In this document: one piece after another, positions 55,687 through 64,000 of the stretch | How the letters are laid out: every line of letters starts with the position of its first letter | Numbering within the stretch: the first letter of the stretch is position 1 | Assembly (NCBI GenBank): GCA_011503125.2 | Contig: WWBZ02000016.1 | Span: 3,224,001 to 3,288,000 of the forward strand | Length of the DNA stretch: 64,000 nucleotides | Direction: 5' to 3' | DNA from: Botryosphaeria dothidea | Lineage: Eukaryota; Ascomycota; Dothideomycetes; Botryosphaeriales; Botryosphaeriaceae | The notes under the pieces: generated by a model | Told to the model about the DNA's origin: nothing | Seen by the model: the letters and a program-made list of their open reading frames with translations, nothing else | Database searches by the model: none | Made by a program: the position numbers and the translations under genes

Positions 55687-58600
55687 CTACGCTGTTCCCC
55701 CCGCTTCTGCAACCATCTCTTGCACCTGCTCCGCCATGTGTAAGTCATTGACTTGCCAGTCATCCTTCACCCACTCCTTCTTCTCGCCCAGCACCGCCAA
55801 ATTACCTCCCTTTGCGATGCCGTTGACCAAGAATTCTTGTGCAGCGTTCTTGACTTGCTCCGCGGTGACGTCAAGGAGCTGTTCGCGTCTCTTCTGCTGC
55901 ATCTCGTAATCCACCCCGCTGAGGAACTGGTTCATGCCCTCCTGGCTAACGCTTTCAGGCGCATCTAGCGACTGGAAAACGCTGAGTTTGGCCTCTTCGA
56001 TGTCTCTGTTTGTCCATTCCCGGTCGCGCGCCCAGACGCCAGATTCGTTGATGATCTTGATCGTGTTTTGCGGGTTCGGGTCGCGGTAGCTGTAGAAACC
56101 GAAGATGCCACCAAGGCCGTTGGAGTAGGCTCCGCCACCGTATGCACCACCCTTCTCACGGATCTCATGGTGGAGATGCTTGTGTGTAAGTAGCTGAGCA
56201 AGGATCTGCAGTGGCGCACCATCGGCAGACACGTAAGGGACTGTCGGGATGGAGAGACCAGAGTAGTAAACCTGGTAAGGCAGAGGGAAGAAAGTTTTTG
56301 CGCTTCGCGGGAATGTCGCCAGGCGAGATATGGTCGGCATTTCAGTCTGGTTGGCGGGGATGGACGAGAGGAAGCTGGCGAGAGCTTCTTCATTCGAGGA
56401 AGAACTTTCTGATCCACAAGTCAATGCGACGCGAAGGTTCTTGCTGTTTGCAATAGCAAGCGACTGAAGAGCTTTGAGCTTGCTGATCACATCCTCGAAC
56501 GACTCAGAGACCGGTCTGGTAGCTAAGTTGGTCGTCAACTTAACCTGAGTAAGGCCAGCTGTCTGCTCCCTCAATCGTGCAGCAGGCGTCAGCCCAGCCT
56601 CGGCATATCGCCTAGCGTACGCATGGCCTGACTCTGCCACTGAGTTGACAGCACCGCTGGCAGAAGCTTGGAGCAGCTGACGAATTTGCTTCTCTGCCTC
56701 AGGGCCGTCGAAATTCGTCTCCATAATGAGAGTACGCAGGAGGTCGTACATTGCTGGAACATTACGGTCCAAAGCGGATCCGGCGAATACCAGCCCCTCC
56801 TCATATCCCTGAATGTTTGTGGGCGTAGTCGTCGAGTGGTAGCCAACAGACAACCCGCCAGTCTTCAGCTTGATCAATTCTTCCAGCTGCTCCATGGCCT
56901 TATCCTTGGTTCCCAGCCTCATAATCGCATCGCTGAAGAGCGGGATCATTTCACGAAGCTCGTCAGGAAGATCCTTGAAGACGTTGACGGCGCGGAAATA
57001 GGTCAGGCCGTTTGTGGGTGCCTCTCTCCACTGCACCCTCACATCTCCAACTCGGCTTTCCCGAATCTGCTTCTTCTCCTTTTGGCGCGGGATATCCTTG
57101 ACATGAACAGTCGGAAGGCAGCTGAGGTCTTGCTTTCTGCCATTTTCTTGTTCTTCGAGCAGTTCTAGCTCGCGTTTCTCAAGAAATTGGTGTGCTTCTT
57201 CCTCAGTACCGAAGTTCTTAGTGGTTTCAAGGATCTTCGAAGCCAGCCTGTGAGTCTCTTCTTCGGCTATTTCTTGCGCGTACATCTCTGAAGGCTCCAT
57301 GGTGAAAGTGAAGGTGTCATCCTTCAGAAGGTACTTTTCCAAGAGACCCTCGAGGTACCCACCTTTGGCGTACTCGGCCTTGAAAGCATCCACAGTCTCA
57401 TTCCAAGCGAGAGCGTCAAAGGGGTCGACACCATTAAACCAACCGGGCTTCAAGCGCTGCATCAGACCCATTCCAAAATGAGCAGTCTTGTGCTTGAGGC
57501 CAAGTTCCAACTGGTGAAGAATGCCGTCCACTTTTGTTTGGCTGAACCCCTTCTCCTTTGCTTCAGCCAACGTCCTGAAGATTGCCTCCTTGACCTTTGG
57601 TACGTCATCCTTCTTGACACCATTGAGGCCAACAGAGAATATCCCAGCCTTTCCAGACCCGTCGTAGCCTGTGTTCGGACTCCAGTCTGGACCCAATCCC
57701 GCCTCTATCAGGCCCCGGTAGAGAGGAGAGCCATAGCCATCCAGCAGAAGAGACGACAAAACACCGAGGGAAAAGGTCTCCAGTATATCGGAAGAATCGC
57801 ACATTAACCACGACGTAGAGGTCTTGTACTGCATGTCTGCCGGTACAAGGGGATCTATGGGACCTTTCACCGTCACATTCTTAGGCCCGTCGGTGAGACT
57901 GATGGGCAGCTTGATATCGGTTTCCACGCGAATTCTGTTGAACTTGTCCAATTGGGCGCCAATGTCCTTCAGATGCTCCTCAAACGGGATGTCACCATAG
58001 GTAAAGACCTTGGCATTGCTCGGGTGGTAGTGATCGGCGTGGAACTTCTTCAGTTGCTCGTGAGTCAGATCGGTAATCTTCTGCGGGTCTCCTCCGGAGT
58101 TGTTGATGTCCGGGAAAAGATGGTCCTGGAAGCGAATATAGTAGAGGTAGCTTGCGTCCGACATCTGACCTTTCATCTCGTTGTAGACCACGCCCTTGAA
58201 AGCCAGCTGATTGTCTTTCGACGCAGGCTCCAGCGGGTTCTCTGGGCCAATACGCCAGCCTTCTTGTGTGAAGTCGTTTGCTTTCAGAAGGGGGTGCAGG
58301 GTGGCATCGAGGTACACAGACATGAGGTTCTTGAAGTCCTGGGGGTTCGTGGTGGCGAACGGGTAGGTGGTATGGTCCGAAGAGGTGAAAGCATTCATGA
58401 AATTGGAGAGTGAGCGCGGCAGCATCTTGAAGAAAGGATCTCGGACGGGGTATCTTGATCGAGTCAGCATTTTGAAGTGGTAGCATGGGCGTGCAAACAG
58501 ACCTCTCGCTGCCGCACAGAGTGGTGTGCTCGAGGATGTGCGGCACACCGGTATCATCCGGAGGATTGGTCTTGAAGCCAATTGAGAAGACATTGTTGGA

Positions 58601-58858
58601 GTCGTCTCTGGCGACATGCAGGTAATCGGCACCGGTCTTGTCGTGTTGCAGGTGGACGGCCGTCAGTTCGAGCTCCGGGACGTGCTTGGCGCGGCGCAGC
58701 GTGAAGCCGTGCAGCTGCGATCCGACCTTTGGATATTTCTGGAGATCCGTCACTGACGCAAGGCCTCGATAGCAGGGCTGGCCTTGGGCGGACACGCGCA
58801 GGAAGGGCGCAGTCGTCCGCGAGGCTAGCAGGGCCGGGCGGGAGGAGGCGCGTAGCAT
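55687..58858 (-). CDS. CYM1: Mitochondrial presequence protease, M16C metallopeptidase
   Basis: Matrix or intermembrane-space protease (PreP/Cym1) that degrades cleaved targeting peptides. Two exons: 58858-58503 and 58453-55687 (1040 aa, normal length). The presequence is [20 protein letters not shown]; an upstream in-frame ATG at 58921 would add a hydrophobic 21-residue extension and looks less likely. The inverted zinc motif HILEH is at about 107-111, followed by [18 protein letters not shown], which continues correctly across the intron. NEMKGQ supports the second part of the metal site. The C-terminal half keeps [12 protein letters not shown], which holds the transition-state Arg/Tyr of M16C enzymes. 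It is transcribed divergently from taxilin. Confidence 0.95.
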
Positions 58859-59609
58859 GGCAAAGAAGTTGATGAAGAGCAAGCGAGCGACGATGACGAG
58901 AGCAGGCGCGGACTTCATCATGGCCGGCGCAACTGGCTGCAGTCCCGCCGAGCGAGCTGCTTAGTCAGGAAACATGTGCACCACGGCGACAAGACCGCGC
59001 GGAAGAGCATGAGCGGCGGGAGGACAACAGGACGGAGAGTTTATGTACGTGTCTGTGGGCGGGTGCCGGCGGGGCCCTTGTCGGCAGCTTGAGCTTGTGG
59101 GTTGGGCAGGCGCGTAGCATGCGCAGGAAGAAGGTGTACCTCGTCGGTGCTTCCGTCACGGCAGAAGATTGCCTGCCGAAGCCCATCCTTCCACTCCACT
59201 GCCACCATTCGTCCGACTCGAGAAGCATAGCCAGCTGCCGCCCACCACCACCCCGGGCCTCCAGTTCGCATTATTACCCCCCTCCGCCGCCTCTCCACCA
59301 TCTCTCGCGTGCTCTCGGGCCCCATCTGCCCCGGTCTCAGCTGCACAACTCTACCTTCCTGGCGGCTCTCTGCGGATCGCCCACTCAAACCATCTTACGC
59401 CGAGCAGCAGCCCCTCCCGCAGCTGCAGACGCCCGCATTCTATGTGAACAACCCCTTGCACCCTCCGTTGAGCGCGCTCTGGGCCGTGGCTGCGCCGCCA
59501 TCCCACCTCTAAGAGCGCCATCGTCGAAGGCGCACCGACGTCAGCCCGCTTCCGTGCAGAGCACTCCCCGCACGCGGGCACCCACACCACTCTGTCGCCG
59601 AGTCATACA
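58859..59609. other. Divergent promoter of CYM1 and taxilin
   Basis: About 0.75 kb between two start codons. The right half is C-rich with CT tracts (59200-59600), as in fungal leaders. Frames are short and overlapping; no gene is recognised. Confidence 0.5.
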
Positions 59610-61173
59610 ATGACCGAGGAGACCCACGCTTCAATGGCGACGTCGACGGCACCACCCCCCGCCCCGGCGGGCCCGCCACCCAAGAAGGGCAAGAACAAGA
59701 AGGGAGCTGACCCGCGAGATGCTTCGGAGCAGATTGCCGCCAAGATAGCCCAGCTTGAGCAGGATGCCGCTGGAGAAAAAGACCAGGATGTCGAGATCGA
59801 GCGCGAGGTCAAGAAGGCGAACCGCGAGCTGTCGCAACTGCTGTCGCAATTCGAGTCGCCCATGAAAAAGGTCGAAGAGGTGCGGAAGAGGTACTCCGCT
59901 CTGTTTGCTGACATGAAGCGGGCCGAGCGCGAGCACGTCAAGGCGAAGAAGCGCGCCGATCAGCTGCAGAAGGAGAAGGACTCAGGCAAGACCGACTTGA
60001 ATAAGATGACTACCCTGAAGGAGCGTCTGGAGAAGATGTCGCGCGATCTCACCAAGGAGAACAAGAAGCTCAAGGTACGCTTCAGCGCAAATGGGCTTTT
60101 TCAAACCCGACTTCAAGTGCTGATTGTTGTCTGTTTGCTAGGAGGAGAACGTACAGCGCGAAGCCACCGAGTCCCGCCACCGCGAAGAATTACACCAACG
60201 CCTCGAACGCATGATACTCGATGTCGAGGATGTCATCAGCTCCAAGGAGAATCCAGAACCGCAGCAGGTGGATACAGATCTGGATAGGTTGTATGTGGCA
60301 CCTAGCACCTGCCTCGGCGTGCAAATGATTAATACGACATTTTTAGATTCGAGGAAAAGTTCAAATCATTCTTGGACCAATGGGAATGTCGAGAGAAGCA
60401 GTTCAAATCTCTGCTGCGCGTCAAGGAGCTCGAAATCCTCTACCATCAAGCCAAGCTCGACCAGCAACGCAAAGCACAGGAAGTCGAGTCGTCCAAGTCC
60501 AACCAGTTAACTCGCCAAGTCACAACATTTTCGCAAACGGAAGCTGAGCTGCGCAGTCAATTGAATATTTATGTGGAGAAATTTAAACAGGTGAGTTTGC
60601 ATATGTCTCGCCTACTGGTCTGGCCGCTGTTCACTTTCTTTCTTGTAGATTACGAGATTGACGGATCCCCAGGTTGAGGACACGCTCAACAATTCTAACG
60701 ACCTCTTCCTGACCTTTCGACGCGAGATGGAAGAAATGTCGAAGAAGACCAAGCGCCTGGAAAAGGAAAATCTTGTGCTCACACGCAAGCAAGAGGCGAC
60801 CAACAAGAACATTCTCGAGATGGCCGAAGAACGAACGCGCACGCAACAAGAGATGGAGAAGCTACGCCGAAAGAACGAGAACCTCGAGAAGCTCTGCCGC
60901 GGCATGCAGGCCCAAGGTCGCGGCCAGGTGCCGCCGCACGAACTCGATCCCGACGACGAAGGCACCGAGAGCGAGTACCTGGACGATGACGAGTACGACG
61001 AAGAGGGCAGCGAGGAATACGATGAGGACACGGAAGAGGAGGCGATTGACGTGCGCCCTGGCCCGGAACAAGCAAAGGTATACGGTCCTCCACCTCCGCC
61101 GCCGCAGCCAATGGTCAATGGAAAAGTCAACGGAAAGGTGAACGGACAGGTCAACGGAGTCAGGAAGTCATGA
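59610..61173 (+). CDS. Taxilin-family coiled-coil protein
   Basis: Long coiled-coil protein of the taxilin family; animal members bind syntaxins and the nascent-chain complex NAC. Four exons: 59610-60074, 60142-60290, 60347-60590, 60649-61173 (460 aa). A Pro/Lys-rich start is followed by near-continuous heptads from about residue 40 to 370. The taxilin core includes LSQFESPMKKVEEVRKRYSALF, LTKENKKLKEENVQ, FLDQWECREKQFKSLLRVKELEI and LRSQLNIYVEKFKQ. The C-terminus has an acidic tract (Asp/Glu/Tyr-rich, about 380-415), a Pro run, and a fourfold Val-Asn-Gly repeat (VNGKVNGKVNGQVNG). The second intron junction (TT to A) restores the conserved LFEEKF. Confidence 0.9.
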
Positions 61174-61585
61174 GGGGTTTGTGCTTGCTGTACGCTAGGT
61201 CTGGGTTGTTGGGTACAAGATGCACTATACATTATCAAGAGTTCTGCGTGTGCTGATGCGGTTGTGATGGAAGGCGAGATCTGCAGAGAGCCGCGGTTTG
61301 TCGACGCAAATTGATGTCACGTGTGACGTGCATCCAGGGTCTGACCTCGGACTTGGCGTTTCCCCGCAAGAGAAGGCGATCCGGACGTACCACAGCCGAT
61401 AGCCCCGGTCACCTTTTTCATACAACATGCATGCTCCAGCTATGCGTCCGCTGACTTTGAGCAGACCTCCGCTTGACGGCCCTCTTCCACATAAACCTCA
61501 TTGAGCACCCCTTTGACCGATTGAGCCCGCTGTCTCTCCAGCAATCCTGCAACCTGACCGCCTACAGCTCCCCAACCCGCCCACT
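61174..61585. other. Intergenic between taxilin and nitronate monooxygenase
   Basis: About 0.4 kb between two rightward genes. It contains the promoter of the second gene; no other feature is recognised. Confidence 0.5.
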
Positions 61586-62632
61586 ATGGCACCGCCTACG
61601 CTCCAGACGCCACTGTGCAAGCTCCTCGGGATCCAGTACCCCATAATCCTCGCCGGCATGGCACGTACCTCTGGAGGGCCCCTCGCCGCCGCCGTATCCA
61701 ACGCGGGTGGCCTCGGCGTGATCGGCGGCCTGGGCTACACTCCGGAACAGCTCCAATCCATCATCGATGAAATCAAAGCAAACCTACGCGACCCCTCCCT
61801 ACCCTTCGGCGTGGACCTGGCATTACCGCAGGTCGGCGGCTCGGCGCGCAAGACCAACCATGACTACACGCACGGGCAACTGGACGCGCTCGTCGACGTG
61901 ACGATCCGCAACGGGGCGAAGCTATTCGTGAGCGCGGTCGGCGTGCCGCCACGGCACGTCATCGAGCGCCTGCACGCGGCGGGCATCCTGGTCATGAACA
62001 TGGTCGGCGCGCCCAAGCACGCCATCAAGGCCCTCGACGCCGGCGTCGACGTCGTGTGCGCGCAGGGCGGCGAGGGCGGCGGGCACACGGGCGACATCGC
62101 CAACAGCATCCTCATCCCGGCCGTCGTCGACGTCGCCAAGAAGTACAAATCCCCGCTGACGGGCCAGCCGGCCATGGTGGTCGCCGCCGGCGGCATCTAC
62201 GACGGCAGGGGCCTGGCGAGCAGCTTGATGCAGGGCGCGCAGGGCGTCTGGGTCGGCACGCGCTTCGTCGCCAGCGAGGAGGCCGGCTGCTCCAAGCTGC
62301 ACAAGGAGGCCGTCGTCGAGGCCGACTTCACCGACACCCTGCGCACCCTCGTCATCAGCGGCCGTCCTCTGCGCGTCAAGCTCAACGACTACGTCAAGGA
62401 GTGGGAGGCACATCCTGAGAAGATCAAGGAGCTGACGGATAAGGGCATCGTGCCTTTCGCTAAGGATATGGATGACGGTAAGGACGTAGATATACCCTTC
62501 TTGATGGGCCAGGTCGCGGGCGTTATTAGAGATGTCAAGCCGGCACGGCAGATCGTGGAGGAGATGGTACAGGAGGCCGTGGATATGCTGAGACTGGGCC
62601 AGAGTTATGTGGGGGCACAGAGTAAGTTGTGA
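61586..62632 (+). CDS. Nitronate monooxygenase (2-nitropropane dioxygenase family)
   Basis: FMN-dependent TIM-barrel enzyme that oxidises nitronates such as propionate-3-nitronate, a toxic plant and fungal metabolite. Intronless, 348 aa. The N-terminal FMN-binding part is PIILAGMARTSGGPLAAAVSNAGGLGVIGG. The His-bearing loop GGEGGGHTGD contains the likely catalytic base, and VVAAGGIYDGRG and GVWVGTRFVAS form the phosphate-binding loops. Length matches class I fungal enzymes. It might act on other nitro compounds or be an enoyl-reductase-like relative, but the motif set favours nitronate oxidation. No secondary-metabolite genes flank it, so a general detoxifying role is likely. Confidence 0.9.
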   Translation: MAPPTLQTPLCKLLGIQYPIILAGMARTSGGPLAAAVSNAGGLGVIGGLGYTPEQLQSIIDEIKANLRDPSLPFGVDLALPQVGGSARKTNHDYTHGQLDALVDVTIRNGAKLFVSAVGVPPRHVIERLHAAGILVMNMVGAPKHAIKALDAGVDVVCAQGGEGGGHTGDIANSILIPAVVDVAKKYKSPLTGQPAMVVAAGGIYDGRGLASSLMQGAQGVWVGTRFVASEEAGCSKLHKEAVVEADFTDTLRTLVISGRPLRVKLNDYVKEWEAHPEKIKELTDKGIVPFAKDMDDGKDVDIPFLMGQVAGVIRDVKPARQIVEEMVQEAVDMLRLGQSYVGAQSKL

Positions 62633-63028
62633 GGTCTGTTTTGCCAGTGCTGTTTGTCACGACTCGTGACGATTTTTTGATTATTCAAGGACATTTGGTT
62701 GGACTGGAAGCTGGTGGGAAGAAGTAACGGCACGGCATTCAATCAGCTTGAATGAGCATCACGGTGTAAGGTTCTGCAGCGGAATTACGTTTTTATATGG
62801 ATCTTTACTCAGGGTTAGGGTACATACGTAAAAGGCAAGAAGTCCGAAATAGATCACCGATCATATTATAGGTGCCAACATGATGTCCCGTTAATGCCTT
62901 TCTATGCCTAGTAACGTCCAAACATCAACCCCGGCGCTCGAGGCAGAAATCATGGTGAGAAGAAAAATAGAATATCTATACAACACTACATAAGCTATCT
63001 CATTTAAGCTCATAAATATCACTCCTGA
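62633..63028. other. Convergent gap before the dolichol kinase
   Basis: About 0.4 kb of AT-rich sequence between two stops. No other feature is recognised. Confidence 0.5.
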
Positions 63029-64000
63029 CTAAACCCCCAGCCCTCTAACCACCAACCACAACACCACCGGCACAACCACATTGTCATTCCCGCCGGTCAG
63101 CACCGCCTCCATAAAACTCGCCGCCACACCCGCCACCGCCGCCTTCACCACATCCGCCCCCCTCACCAGCCGCAGAACCTCTCCAGCGCCCGGTACGAGC
63201 GCCTCCGCTCCATCGCCGACGGTACCGCCAACGCCATCCCACTGGCCCAGCCTCAACCACGCCTTCCCGAACACCAGCCCGACCGCCACCGCTCCCGCGA
63301 ACGCCACGCTGCCCTCGAGACTCTTCCCGCCGAGCCAGGGCCACTTCCTGCGACCCCAGCGACGGCCGATCAGCGAGGCCGCGGCATCACCCATGCCGAC
63401 GCAAACCACGCCGGCGACCATGCTGACGTCGCGAGGACCGTGGATCTCCCATCCCAGCCATGGCTTGTCGTCGCTGGTACGCGGCGTGTCTGCAAGGCTG
63501 AGCCACAGGGGGATGGCGCAGCCGATGAGGAGGAAGATGTGGCTGACGACGACGGGGCCCCTGAGGTCGCGGCCATCGACGTAGGGGGTGAGGAAGTAAG
63601 CGAGGGGCTTCGAGAGCGGGGGCAGCTGGGCCGCGCGGATGAGGTCGAGCAGGCAGAAGACGGAGAGGACGAGGGCAAGGGTGAGGGCGATGAAGCAGGG
63701 GTCGACGAAGATGGTCGGGAGCAGCATGGCGACCATCATGCCGTGGAAGACCTTGCGGCGCGTGTCGACCTCGACGGTCGTCGAGAGCGAGAGCACCGTC
63801 GCCATGCCGAGGATCAGGATGAGGACCCAGTAGCCGGTTATCGCAAGGCGGGTGTTGGCGGGGCCGCCGAGGATGATGTGCCGAACAAATTCGGCACGGC
63901 TGAGGTTGGCCAGATCGCCGGTCGAAAAGTCTGGGAGTAAAGGAAGAGCAACCCAGCTATCAAGGCCCCAGTCAAATATCCAGAAGCGGACGTCGCGAAT
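63029..64000 (-). CDS. SEC59: Dolichol kinase, C-terminal part (cut by window edge)
   Basis: CTP-dependent kinase of the ER membrane that makes dolichyl phosphate, the lipid carrier for N-glycosylation and GPI anchors. The frame is open from 64000 to the stop, so at least 323 codons are present and the N-terminus lies outside. Hydrophobic segments alternate with conserved loops: RRKVFHGMMVAMLLP, a signature near the active site; AYFLTPYVDGRD; and GMGDAAASLIGRRWGRRKWP with LGGKSLEGSVAF, the CTP-binding loop. The tail is GGNDNVVVPVVLWLVV. An internal Met at 63805 should not be taken as the start because family-like sequence continues upstream (FVRHIILGGPANTRLAITGYW). Confidence 0.88.
   Translation of the reverse strand: MRDVRFWIFDWGLDSWVALPLLPDFSTGDLANLSRAEFVRHIILGGPANTRLAITGYWVLILILGMATVLSLSTTVEVDTRRKVFHGMMVAMLLPTIFVDPCFIALTLALVLSVFCLLDLIRAAQLPPLSKPLAYFLTPYVDGRDLRGPVVVSHIFLLIGCAIPLWLSLADTPRTSDDKPWLGWEIHGPRDVSMVAGVVCVGMGDAAASLIGRRWGRRKWPWLGGKSLEGSVAFAGAVAVGLVFGKAWLRLGQWDGVGGTVGDGAEALVPGAGEVLRLVRGADVVKAAVAGVAASFMEAVLTGGNDNVVVPVVLWLVVRGLGV

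Noticed and set aside
58859..58921. Upstream in-frame ATG for CYM1
   Set aside because: It would add a hydrophobic extension before a good mitochondrial presequence. The ATG at 58858 gives the expected targeting peptide, though the longer form cannot be excluded.

Overview
The window is nuclear DNA from a filamentous ascomycete (Pezizomycotina). The short GT-AG introns (44 to about 100 nt, several with CTAAC or CTGAC branch sites), the gene density and the gene set all fit: a Ppo-type fatty-acid dioxygenase fused to a P450, CYP51, a single-FHA Chk2 kinase and a Seb1/Msn2-type zinc-finger factor. A Dothideomycete-like fungus is plausible, but species or order cannot be fixed from this sequence alone. 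I rebuilt 19 convincing protein genes exon by exon, checking reading phase at every junction, plus a few weak small genes.

Left part (1-28.9 kb, gene-dense): cytochrome c1; an AMPK-related protein kinase; a 14-exon Ppo oxylipin synthase on the minus strand, facing away from a DUF2235 alpha/beta hydrolase; PNO1 and an Mdm31/32 mitochondrial protein from one short divergent promoter; ARC40 and a U1A/U2B''-type RRM protein from another; a Chk2/Rad53 checkpoint kinase; CYP51 (ERG11); and PEX10.

Middle part (28.9-48.5 kb, gene-poor): a small His-rich membrane protein, a thioredoxin-PITH protein and the Seb1/Msn2-like factor are separated by gaps of 3.3, 4.6, 5.8 and 2.6 kb. The first gap has an island of tRNA-like and hairpin sequence near 30.2-30.7 kb. 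The third is GC-rich and lies upstream of the transcription factor, whose leader carries uORFs.

Right part (48.5-64 kb): an intronless DPH6 with RidA-like C-terminus; POL31 (DNA polymerase delta subunit 2); CYM1 presequence protease divergent from taxilin; a nitronate monooxygenase; and a dolichol kinase running off the window edge.

Most genes are unrelated housekeeping genes. The pair most likely to be functionally linked is the divergent Ppo dioxygenase and DUF2235 hydrolase: a lipase-like enzyme and a fatty-acid oxygenase sharing one 1.5-kb intergenic region. That link is a hypothesis. Two small minus-strand reading frames in different convergent gaps (6.7-6.9 kb and 52.2-52.5 kb) encode peptides that resemble each other and may be an undescribed small family.
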